The notes beneath the pieces were generated by a model that worked only from the letters and a program-made list of their open reading frames with translations, was not told the origin of the DNA and did no database searches. From positions 1 to 23,024 of the forward strand of contig JALWSJ010000175.1 of assembly GCA_026993705.1 (NCBI GenBank): DNA of 23,024 nt, given 5' to 3'. The number at the start of each line of letters is the position of its first letter. Position 1 is the first letter of the stretch. Below, piece by piece: positions 16,280-22,851 of the stretch. Source of the DNA: Flavobacteriales bacterium (GTDB taxonomy: Bacteria > Bacteroidota > Bacteroidia > Flavobacteriales_D > Parvicellaceae). Both the position numbers and the translations under genes were made by a program.

Positions 16280-17194
16280 ATGAAAAATATTTTTTTATTA
16301 AGTGCTTTACTATTTTCTTTCTCACTGTTTTATTCTTGTGATAAAGTTGAACACCCTATTCCTGAAAAGAAAGGAGGGTTGGATTGGAGTTTGTTTCCCG
16401 GTGGTGATTCAACCAATTATACTTGGCCGAGTTGGACACCGAATACCAATACGTTGCAAAATGTTCTGATTGAAGATTATACGGGGCATACTTGTACAAA
16501 TTGTCCCGCAGCTGCGGTGGTTGCCAGAACGCTTGAAAATGATAACCCCGGCAGAGTTTTTGTCGCTTCGATACACGCGAGTATCGGGAATTCTTTTCAG
16601 TCGTTGGTTCCTCCCGAATTTACAACTGATTTCACTACCGAAGAAGGAAATACTTACGTAAATGAAATCCCTAATTTCTTTGCCAATCCTTCCGGTACGA
16701 TTAACCGCAAACAAGGAGGTTTGGGAGGTACGCATTGGTATTTATCTACTACATGGGCTAGTGCAACAAATTCGGCATTAACAGAAACACCAAAAGCAAA
16801 TTTACAAGTTCAATATAATTACTTCCCCCAAACGAGAGGTCTTTTTGTTCATACGGAAAGTGAATTTTTGACTAATCTGCAAGATGAATATGCTTTGGTC
16901 ATTTATGTAGTGAGAGATGTTGTGATAGCGGCTCAAAAATTAGCAGACGGAAGTACTGAAGAACATTATCACCACCATAACGTTTTTACAAAAACAATAA
17001 ACGGAGCTTGGGGAACAACAATTGCAAGTTCGCCTGTTAGCGGTGATAAAATTTATAACAACTTTGCAATACAATTACCTGATAATACTAATGACTCAAC
17101 CTATAATATTGATAATCTTTCATTGATAACTTATGTTTACAACAAAAACACATTGGAGGTTTCTCAAGTTATCGGAACAGAGTTACAAGAATGA
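16280..17194 (+). CDS. Omp28-like outer-membrane lipoprotein with a thioredoxin-like CxxC site
   Basis: 304 residues. MKNIFLLSALLFSFSLFYSC is a lipoprotein signal peptide with lipobox LFYSC, giving a lipidated Cys20. A linker follows, then LIEDYTGHTCTNCPAAAVVARTLE with Cys72/Cys75, the redox-like motif of the Omp28 family, plus NEIPNFFANPSGTINRKQ and the C-terminal immunoglobulin-like half (YALVIYVVRDVVIAAQKL...EEHYHHHNVFTKTINGAWGTTI). HYHHHN could bind metal. The ATG at 16280 is preferred over the TTG at 16274. It sits 10 nt behind the barrel gene and overlaps the next gene by ATGA. Whether the CxxC is redox-active in this family is not established. Confidence 0.82.
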   Translation: MKNIFLLSALLFSFSLFYSCDKVEHPIPEKKGGLDWSLFPGGDSTNYTWPSWTPNTNTLQNVLIEDYTGHTCTNCPAAAVVARTLENDNPGRVFVASIHASIGNSFQSLVPPEFTTDFTTEEGNTYVNEIPNFFANPSGTINRKQGGLGGTHWYLSTTWASATNSALTETPKANLQVQYNYFPQTRGLFVHTESEFLTNLQDEYALVIYVVRDVVIAAQKLADGSTEEHYHHHNVFTKTINGAWGTTIASSPVSGDKIYNNFAIQLPDNTNDSTYNIDNLSLITYVYNKNTLEVSQVIGTELQE

Positions 17195-18177
17195 TAAGTA
17201 TTATCATGCCTTTCAAGAATGAATCTTGTTTTTTAACTAAAACAATAGATTCGATACTTCAACAGAGTTATGATAATTGGGAATTGATTGCTGTTGATGA
17301 TAATTCTAATGATAACGGTTCTGCTATCGTTAAAGAATACGCTAATACAGATGACAGGATAAAACTCCTAATAAATAAAGGAGAAGGTATTATACAAGCA
17401 CTTCAAACCGGCTATACAGTAGCTAAAGGTGATTTTATTAGCCGAATGGATGCTGATGATTTAATGTTAGCTCATAAACTCGATCAACTCCGAAAGGTTC
17501 TAACAAACTCTGGCAATTTAAATGTGGTTGCTGTTGGAAAAGTTCGTTATTTTAAAAGCGATAATTCAGAAATCGGAAATGGTTTTTCTGCTTATGAAAA
17601 GTGGCTTAACTCCATCTCAGAACAAGGAGAAAATTTTAAAGAAATTTATAAAGAATGTCCTATTCCTTCTCCTTCTTGGATGATGGGGAAAGATACGTTT
17701 GATGCTATCGGAGCATTCGACGGAGAGCTATACCCTGAAGATTATGAACTTGCGTTTAGGATGTATAAAAACAATATAATACCTATTGCGACTCCTGATG
17801 TTGTTCATTTGTGGAGAGATTATCCCGAAAGGACTTCAAGGATACATATTCATTACCGGGACAACTCTTTTTTTGAATTGAAAGTCGGTCAATTTATTTC
17901 TATTGATTATGCTTATGACAGAGAATTAATACTTATCGGAGCAGGAAAGAAAGGGAAAAAGGTGGCTAAAGAATTATTACATAGCAACGTTTCGTTTACT
18001 TGGCTAAGTAACAATTCTAAGAAAATAGGACATCTTATATATGGTATGGAAATAAAAGATTCGGAATCTTTTGATTGTACTTATGCACAAGTCATTGTGG
18101 CTGTTTCTTCTCCTTCCGAACTTGAACAGATTAAAAAATCTGAACTAAGTTCTACTATTTATTATTACTTTTGTTAG
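17191..18177 (+). CDS. Family 2 glycosyltransferase fused to a C-terminal Rossmann-like domain
   Basis: 328 residues. GT-A domain 1-~225: MISIIMPFKNES, Asp36-Asp37 in VDDNSND, the metal-binding DxD in RMDADD (87-90) and the acceptor-side GELYPEDYELAFRM (Glu183-Asp184). The C-terminal ~245-328 starts with LILIGAGKKGKKVAKELL (GxGxxG at 250-255) and ends in VIVAVSSPSE, like the N-terminal nucleotide- or sugar-binding domain of PglD-type acetyltransferases but without the left-handed helix repeat. Its ATG overlaps the Omp28-like stop by 4 nt, so translation is coupled. No transmembrane segment. The sugar and acceptor are unknown; glycosylation of surface polysaccharide or exported proteins is plausible. 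Confidence 0.85.
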   Translation: MISIIMPFKNESCFLTKTIDSILQQSYDNWELIAVDDNSNDNGSAIVKEYANTDDRIKLLINKGEGIIQALQTGYTVAKGDFISRMDADDLMLAHKLDQLRKVLTNSGNLNVVAVGKVRYFKSDNSEIGNGFSAYEKWLNSISEQGENFKEIYKECPIPSPSWMMGKDTFDAIGAFDGELYPEDYELAFRMYKNNIIPIATPDVVHLWRDYPERTSRIHIHYRDNSFFELKVGQFISIDYAYDRELILIGAGKKGKKVAKELLHSNVSFTWLSNNSKKIGHLIYGMEIKDSESFDCTYAQVIVAVSSPSELEQIKKSELSSTIYYYFC

Positions 18178-18190
18178 CATATAATAATAT

Positions 18191-18628
18191 ATGACAATGA
18201 ATCCACAAGAACTTTACGAGAAATATAATGTCTTTGACAAGGAATTTGGCTTAAAAGTAAACATTGAAGCTCCAGGAAAGGTTGTTTATGAAATGACAAT
18301 TGCTCCTAAACATTTGAGTTCTCCAGGTGTAGGGCACGGAGCTAGTTTGGCGGCAATGATGGATGCTATATTGGGAACTACTGCTCTAACAAAAGTCTAT
18401 GACAAGGGGAGTTTAGTTTCAACCGTTGAATTTAAAATCAACTATTTTAAACCTATTTTTCTTGACGATCATTTGGTGGCGACCGGAGAAATAGAATTTG
18501 AAGGCAAGAGCCTCATCGTAACTTCGGGTAAAATTGTAAAAAAGGATACGGGGGAATTGGTGGCTAAAGGTTTGGGAACTTTTAATATTTATCCAATGGA
18601 AAAAAGAGGGTTGAAACCTATTTTTTGA
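18191..18628 (+). CDS. PaaI-like hotdog-fold thioesterase
   Basis: 145 residues with a single hotdog domain. The active-site helix is GVGHGASLAAMMDAILGTTALTKVY, with HGA-(x)4-D in the PaaI/YigI arrangement. The central strand is LVSTVEFKINYFKPIF, followed by LVATGEIEFEGKSLIVTSGKIV and the closing strand LVAKGLGTFNIYP. These cytosolic tetramers hydrolyse acyl- or aryl-CoA thioesters. The substrate cannot be told. It starts 13 nt after the glycosyltransferase stop and could be co-transcribed. M1 and M3 are both possible starts. Confidence 0.85.
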   Translation: MTMNPQELYEKYNVFDKEFGLKVNIEAPGKVVYEMTIAPKHLSSPGVGHGASLAAMMDAILGTTALTKVYDKGSLVSTVEFKINYFKPIFLDDHLVATGEIEFEGKSLIVTSGKIVKKDTGELVAKGLGTFNIYPMEKRGLKPIF

Positions 18629-18658
18629 GTTGAAGTCAAGAATGATTGAATGAACCCT

Positions 18659-18672
18659 TATCAATATTGATA
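18659..18672. repeat. 14-nt perfect palindrome TATCAATATTGATA
   Basis: It lies in the 208-bp gap after the thioesterase gene. Two-fold symmetry resembles an operator, but it is A/T-rich and about 120 nt upstream of the next promoter, so the reading is weak. Confidence 0.25.
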
Positions 18673-18788
18673 ATCAAATTAGGGAAGTTTTGCTGATTTA
18701 ATTTTTTTAAGGAAATAAGAGTTAATCTGTTGATAGTTAACGTGTTTTAATTCAAATTACATTTACGCTATATTAACATAAACAACAT

Positions 18789-18819
18789 TTGCAATTGACT
18801 TTCTTTTTGGTTATATTTA
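18789..18819 (+). promoter_or_regulatory. Bacteroidota-type promoter for the acyltransferase gene
   Basis: TTG (18789-18791), 20 nt, TATATTTA (18812-18819), one mismatch at the last base. The ATG at 18837 is close behind, giving a leader of roughly 10 nt. Confidence 0.55.
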
Positions 18820-18836
18820 CGAAAACTATTTTGTAA

Positions 18837-19667
18837 ATGAAAAACTATCTCCGACCTAATTCTAATCTAAGACCTCCCAATAAAAAAGTAGTAAAAGCCA
18901 TTCAAAATATTGTGGAATGGTATTTTAAGCCTACATATTCGGGATTGGATAACTTAGATAAGCATCAGCCGGCTCTATATGTATCTAATCATACATTGTT
19001 GGGGATTACCGATGGACCTTTATACATGTCTAAGTTATGGAATGAAAAGAGAATATTTTTACGCCCTCTAGTTGATAAAATGCAACGGCATATTCCTATC
19101 TGGAGAAAGCTTATAACTGATATAGGAGGAGTTATTGCCAGTAGAGAAAATTGCAGAAATTTAATGAACCAACATCAGCATATCTTGGTTTTTCCGGGAG
19201 GAACAAATGAAGCTTTCAAAAAACAAGGGGAAGAATATCAGCTAATTTGGAAAGAACGCTATGGTTTTGTGAAGTTGGCTATTGAAAACAAATATCCTAT
19301 TATTCCCATTGCGGGACTAGGGGGAGATGAGCTATATGATATCCTATTGGATAAAGATGATATTATGCGTTCGTTTATTGGTCAATGGCTTAAAGATACG
19401 GGGATTGCTGATAAATACTTAAAAGGCGGAGAGAATATCCCTCCTCTTGTATCCGGTTGGGGAGGAACACTTCTTCCTAGAAGAAAACATATTTATTACC
19501 ATTTTGGAGTTCCTATTTTAACGGCTCAATATGGAGGTGTAGCTTCAGAAGACGTAATCAAACTAATAAGAAAACAAGTGGAAGTTTCTTTGTATAAAGG
19601 AATGCAAGAGATGCAGGTGCTTAGAGAAGAAAGACGAAAAAGGTATAAAAAGAAAAAAAAGAGGTAA
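18837..19667 (+). CDS. DAGAT/LPLAT-superfamily acyltransferase
   Basis: 276 residues. ALYVSNHTLLGITDGPLYM holds the catalytic His52, with Asp59 seven positions on rather than the HxxxxD of PlsC. FPGGTNEAFKKQGE (119-132) replaces the usual FPEGTRS. PIIPIAGLGGDELYD and YYHFGVPI follow. The NHxLLG plus PGGTNEA combination resembles the DAGAT-related family that includes plant phytyl ester synthases, so the product may be a wax or diacylglycerol-type ester rather than phosphatidic acid. No strong transmembrane helix is visible. The C-terminus is very basic (RRKRYKKKKKR) and could bind membranes. Its stop codon lies inside the palindromic terminator. Function beyond acyl transfer is unproven. Confidence 0.8.
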   Translation: MKNYLRPNSNLRPPNKKVVKAIQNIVEWYFKPTYSGLDNLDKHQPALYVSNHTLLGITDGPLYMSKLWNEKRIFLRPLVDKMQRHIPIWRKLITDIGGVIASRENCRNLMNQHQHILVFPGGTNEAFKKQGEEYQLIWKERYGFVKLAIENKYPIIPIAGLGGDELYDILLDKDDIMRSFIGQWLKDTGIADKYLKGGENIPPLVSGWGGTLLPRRKHIYYHFGVPILTAQYGGVASEDVIKLIRKQVEVSLYKGMQEMQVLREERRKRYKKKKKR

Positions 19668-19686
19668 TCGATTACCTCTTTTTTTT
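19653..19686. terminator. 34-nt perfect palindrome, bidirectional terminator
   Basis: Eight A, GAGGTAA, TCGA, TTACCTC, eight T: an exact palindrome with a 15-bp stem and 4-nt loop. It ends the acyltransferase transcript on the plus strand and gapA on the minus strand. The TAA stop of the acyltransferase gene is part of the stem. Confidence 0.9.
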
Positions 19687-19701
19687 CTAGCACTGTTTTT
19701 T

Positions 19702-20700
19702 TTAAAAGAGCAAATCTATTAAATCAGCTAAACGATTAGAGTAGCCGGTTTCATTGTCGTACCATCCAACAACTTTAACCAATTTACCGTTTACCTCGGT
19801 TAATTGAGCATCGATAATACAAGAATGTGTGTTCCCGACAATATCGACTGAAACTAAAGGGTCTTCTGTATATTCCAAAATTCCTTTTAGATAGGTTTCA
19901 GATGCGTCTTTGAATTTTTTGTTGATTTCTTCTTTTGTTGTTTCTTTTTTGACTAGAAAAGTAATATCAGTCAAAGAACCATCAGGTGTAGGGACGCGAA
20001 CTGCTGAACCTTGTATTTTTCCGTTTAGATGTGGTAGAATTTCTGTTACTGCAATTGCTGCCCCCGTAGTTGTTGGTATGATTGATTCCGCAGCTGCTCT
20101 TGCTCGGCGATAATCTTTGTGAGGAGCGTCTAATAGGCGTTGGTCGCCGGTATAAGAGTGTATAGTTGTTAAAAAACTACTTTCTATACCATAAGAATCA
20201 TCAATGATTTTAACCATTGGAGCAGCACAGTTTGTAGTACAAGAAGCATTACTAAGTACTGTATCATTTTCTTTGTCCAAAACCTCATCGTTAATTCCTA
20301 CTACTACGGATTTTACTTCTCCTCCTTTTGCGGGTGCGGAGATAATGACTTTTTTTGCTCCTGCCGTAAGATGTTTACTTGCGGTTTCACGTGTTCTGAA
20401 TATTCCTGTGCTTTCTACAACTACATCAATGTCTAATTCTCCCCATGGTAGCTCTTCGGGATTTCTTTTATTGTAAATTTTCACAAGGTTTTTTCCTATT
20501 ACGATTCCGTCTTCTGTTGAGTTGACTTCCAATGGGAATTTTCGGTGAACAGAATCGTATTTTAATAAATGAGCTAACATTTTTGCGTCAGCTAAATCAT
20601 TTACGGCTACTAACTCAATGTTAGGATGATTTTGAATGGCTCTTGTCAATACTCTTCCTATTCTTCCAAAACCATTAATGGCTAATTTTATTTTTTTCAT
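19702..20700 (-). CDS. gapA: Glyceraldehyde-3-phosphate dehydrogenase, type I
   Basis: 332 residues, a normal length. The enzyme oxidises and phosphorylates glyceraldehyde 3-phosphate to 1,3-bisphosphoglycerate with NAD in glycolysis (or the reverse in gluconeogenesis). Rossmann motif INGFGRIGR (9-16). The catalytic site is SNASCTTNCAAP with Cys154, and His181 follows in TTIHSYTGDQ. The phosphate-site stretch is RRARAAAESIIPTTTGAA, and the C-terminus has WYDNETGYSNRL. Asp35 in VNDLAD favours NAD over NADP. It is monocistronic: a clear promoter upstream and the palindromic terminator downstream. Confidence 0.97.
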   Translation of the reverse strand: MKKIKLAINGFGRIGRVLTRAIQNHPNIELVAVNDLADAKMLAHLLKYDSVHRKFPLEVNSTEDGIVIGKNLVKIYNKRNPEELPWGELDIDVVVESTGIFRTRETASKHLTAGAKKVIISAPAKGGEVKSVVVGINDEVLDKENDTVLSNASCTTNCAAPMVKIIDDSYGIESSFLTTIHSYTGDQRLLDAPHKDYRRARAAAESIIPTTTGAAIAVTEILPHLNGKIQGSAVRVPTPDGSLTDITFLVKKETTKEEINKKFKDASETYLKGILEYTEDPLVSVDIVGNTHSCIIDAQLTEVNGKLVKVVGWYDNETGYSNRLADLIDLLF

Positions 20701-20758
20701 AATTCCTTGTTATTGCAATTGTTTATTCTCTTTCGCCCCAATCTCTTGTTTTACTTTG

Positions 20759-20789
20759 CAAATATCCGTTAAAAAAAGGATTGCACCAA
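20759..20789 (-). promoter_or_regulatory. Bacteroidota-type promoter for gapA
   Basis: On the minus strand TTG (20789-20787), 20 nt, GATATTTG (20766-20759): one mismatch in the first base of the -7 box. The leader would be about 50 nt. Confidence 0.6.
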
Positions 20790-20820
20790 CAAATTAGATA
20801 AATATTAGCGTGTGTATTTG

Positions 20821-21183
20821 TTATCCACAATTCCGGGGCGTTACTTTTTGTTGCGTTTTTTTAGGTAAGGCTTTAACTACTAAATTGTATGATTCTTTTA
20901 TCCATTTTTTTAGTGTTTCATCTCCTATGCTTTGATTTATGTTAACGGTATTCCAATGTTTTTTGTTCATGTGGTAACCGGGGGTTACTTCAGGGTATGT
21001 TTCTCTACGCTCTAGTGCAAATTCGGGGTCGCATTTAATATTTATGCTGTTAAAATCATCAATGTTGGTTAGAAGAAACATTTTGTTAAAGACTTTAAAG
21101 ACTAACGCCTTTTCGTCGAATGGAAATCCCTCGGTGGTTTCAGCAAAGGATAGACAGTAATTTCGTAATTCTTCGATGTTCAT
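20821..21183 (-). CDS. MmcQ/YjbR-family protein
   Basis: 120 residues. MNIEELRNYCLSFAETTEGFPFDEKALVFKV is the hallmark N-terminus of the YjbR fold (CyaY-like). NIKCDPEFALERRETYPEVTPGYHMNKKHWNTVNI and the helix GDETLKKWIKESYNLVVKALPKK follow. E. coli YjbR structures suggest double-stranded DNA binding, but the biological role is not known. It stands alone between gapA and the region of repeat R5, with no visible promoter motif of good quality. Confidence 0.88.
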   Translation of the reverse strand: MNIEELRNYCLSFAETTEGFPFDEKALVFKVFNKMFLLTNIDDFNSINIKCDPEFALERRETYPEVTPGYHMNKKHWNTVNINQSIGDETLKKWIKESYNLVVKALPKKTQQKVTPRNCG

Positions 21184-21253
21184 TTTTTTTTGGATTTTAT
21201 GTAGATAGTTATGTTTTGTCTATTTTTTTGTTTTCAATCATTGCCTAAGAGAA

Positions 21254-21544
21254 CTAAAATCCGTTTTCTTTGCACTGATCTGTCCTGCGTCAGACTGTCT
21301 AAAAACCTAATTTACAGTAAAGTTTACATCTGATTATCAACGTGTTATAATTCTTGTTTTCAAGTTTCTTAGGGTTTTTAGACAGTCTGGCGTTAGGGAT
21401 AGAACGGCTTGTTTGAGCTCTTTTTGCTTGCTTGCTGTTTGCTAGCAAAAAAAAGAGAGTAGTGATAGCCCGACCCTTACGGTGTTGAAAAGTAGTGAGA
21501 GAGAGCGAATGGGACTACTTTTTTATGCTGTAAGGGGGACGCCC
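21254..21544 (+). repeat. Structured interspersed repeat R5 (forward orientation, interrupted)
   Basis: Leader 21254-21290 (CTAAAATCCG, TTTTCTTTGCACT), then a MITE-like insertion, then the core 21390-21544. Closing helix: GCGTT 21390-21394 with GACGC 21538-21542, where the change makes a U-G pair. Hairpin A near 21419-21457 uses CTCTTTTTGCT and AGC with A-rich GAG. Hairpin B: 21474-21496 pairs with 21514-21536 (23 positions: 18 Watson-Crick, four G-U, one T-T). It shares the GTTTGA...CTC subgroup with R2. Confidence 0.85.
21291..21389. mobile_element. 99-bp MITE-like element with 17-bp terminal inverted repeats
   Basis: The ends are CAGACTGTCTAAAAACC and its exact reverse complement. GCGT is found on both sides (21287-21290 and 21390-21393), a 4-bp target-site duplication. 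Removing the element and one GCGT restores a normal repeat junction (leader CTGTCCT joined to GCGTTAGGG), as seen uninterrupted in R1, R3 and R4. There is no ORF inside, so it would need a transposase in trans; the source family cannot be named from these ends alone. Confidence 0.85.
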
Positions 21545-21588
21545 AAATCATTCAACTAAATAATACCATTTAAATATTAGAAAGAGGT

Positions 21589-21948
21589 TTATTCAACTCC
21601 GCTAAATAGATACCCTACGATTCCTAATAAGATAAGAAAGAATCCCAAAATAACGACTCCGTAACGTAGAAATTTGTTTTCAAAAATAGGTTTTCGAAAA
21701 TGTCCGATGGTTAAATAATTGAGTCGGTCTGCTGTTTTTAAATCGGTTTTTCTTATAGCGAATAAAAACATAGTTTTTCCTCTCGTCTTTTCTGTATCTT
21801 TTTCGTAGGGTAGTTTGTTCTCTTTGAGTAGATTTTCAAAGAAGTTAGCCTCATTTTGAGTATAGAAGAAGAAAACTTTGTAATAAGGATTGGTAGGATG
21901 ATTTTGGTGGTTTGTAACCCTCAATAGTCCTTCGCTCATATCGTCCAT
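21589..21948 (-). CDS. Small protein with one C-terminal membrane segment, unknown function
   Basis: 119 residues. The soluble part (YYKVFFFYTQNEANFFENLLKENKLPYEKDTEKTRGKTMFLFAIRKTDLKTADRLNYLTIG) looks like a small alpha/beta domain of the kind seen in DUF2007-type proteins, though I cannot assign it. Residues ~94-115 (YGVVILGFFLILLGIVGYLF) form one transmembrane helix, leaving the N-terminus probably cytoplasmic. It starts 17 nt after the nitroreductase stop and is probably in the same operon. M1 and M4 are alternative starts. Confidence 0.65.
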   Translation of the reverse strand: MDDMSEGLLRVTNHQNHPTNPYYKVFFFYTQNEANFFENLLKENKLPYEKDTEKTRGKTMFLFAIRKTDLKTADRLNYLTIGHFRKPIFENKFLRYGVVILGFFLILLGIVGYLFSGVE

Positions 21949-21965
21949 AAAGGTATGTTTTGGAG

Positions 21966-22553
21966 TTAATTAATCCATTGAGTAACGTACTCGATAGGTT
22001 TTCTGTGGGCTTTAGGCCATTCTTCAAGGTTAGGGTATCCTAAATAAAAAAGAGCAAGACATTTGTCTTCTTCATCAATGCCTAAAAATTCATTCATTTC
22101 GGGTCTGTAAATAAGTTTAGGGCTTGCCCAAAAAGCTCCGATTCCATAAGCTGTCGCTGTTAGGTGCATGTTTTGTATGGCACAGGCTACGGCTTCGATT
22201 TCTTCGATTTCCTCAATCTTTTTCTTTGGATCTCTGTGCATACTTACGGCAATTACGGCGGAGGCTAATAGAGGCCTGTTTTTTAGCTTATTGTATTTCA
22301 TCTCGTTGAATTGCTCTCCTTGGAACAGTTGCTTGTATAGCTGGCTTTGAAATTGACTTAGTTTTTCTAATCCATTATCGGTAAAAACATGAAAACGCCA
22401 TGGTTGTGTAAGTCCGTGTGAGGGTGCCCAAATCGCGTTGTTGAGTAAATCCTCAATTATTTCTTTGTGGATTTTTCGTTTGGAATACATTTCCGGATAT
22501 ATCGTTCTTCTGTCCCTAATGATTGCTGTTATCTCGCTTAAATTGTATTTCAT
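21966..22553 (-). CDS. Nitroreductase-family FMN-dependent oxidoreductase
   Basis: 195 residues. IIRDRRTIYPEMYSKRKI at the N-terminus is the FMN-phosphate-binding RRS/T-type motif. WAPSHGLTQPWRFHVF is the conserved APS..N/QPW segment. AVACAIQNMHLTATAYGIGAFWASP is the second FMN-binding helix, and LALFYLGYPNLEEWPKAHRKPIEY closes the fold. It is closest in layout to the short YdjA-like branch. Such dimers reduce nitroaromatics or quinones with NAD(P)H; the physiological substrate is unknown. A TACTTTTG box on the minus strand (22604-22597) could be its -7 element, but no TTG is well placed. Confidence 0.88.
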   Translation of the reverse strand: MKYNLSEITAIIRDRRTIYPEMYSKRKIHKEIIEDLLNNAIWAPSHGLTQPWRFHVFTDNGLEKLSQFQSQLYKQLFQGEQFNEMKYNKLKNRPLLASAVIAVSMHRDPKKKIEEIEEIEAVACAIQNMHLTATAYGIGAFWASPKLIYRPEMNEFLGIDEEDKCLALFYLGYPNLEEWPKAHRKPIEYVTQWIN

Positions 22554-22851
22554 GTTCGATTTTAGTTTTAAATGGTATTAAAAGGTGTTTCAAAAACAAA
22601 AGTAAAATTATTTAATTTTTATGGGGGTAATTTTAGTTACAAAGTTTGTTTTTATTCCCTTAAATCTGCAATTGATTTTGAAATAGGATGGGCTTAAGGA
22701 GGGCAAAGTAAACAAAGTAGTGTAAAGAAATTAAAATTAACAGAATTATAACATAAACAGATAGATGTTGATGAAAATTAATAGAAAACACTATTGTGTT
22801 TTGTAAAAAAAAATTACTTTTGCTCAATGTTCTAAAAAAGAACCCCGTACA
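22554..22851. other. 298-bp divergent intergenic region
   Basis: Very A/T-rich, with promoter-like boxes at both ends (22597-22604 on the minus strand, 22794-22822 on the plus strand). I see no ORF, RNA or repeat between them. Confidence 0.45.
22794..22822 (+). promoter_or_regulatory. Bacteroidota-type promoter for the barrel protein gene at 22852
   Basis: TTG (22794-22796), 18 nt, TACTTTTG (22815-22822), an exact TAnnTTTG. The ATG is about 30 nt downstream. Confidence 0.6.

Larger units (their letters stand above)
21184..21588. other. 405-bp intergenic region with repeat R5 and an inserted MITE-like element
   Basis: Nearly all of it is R5 (21254-21544) with the 99-bp insertion at 21291-21389. 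No coding potential is evident. Confidence 0.7.

Noticed and set aside
6721..21544. R1-R5 as a CRISPR array or as insertion sequences
   Set aside because: The copies are kilobases apart, lie in both orientations, have variable arms and carry no transposase gene. No target duplication is visible at their ends and no cas genes are present.
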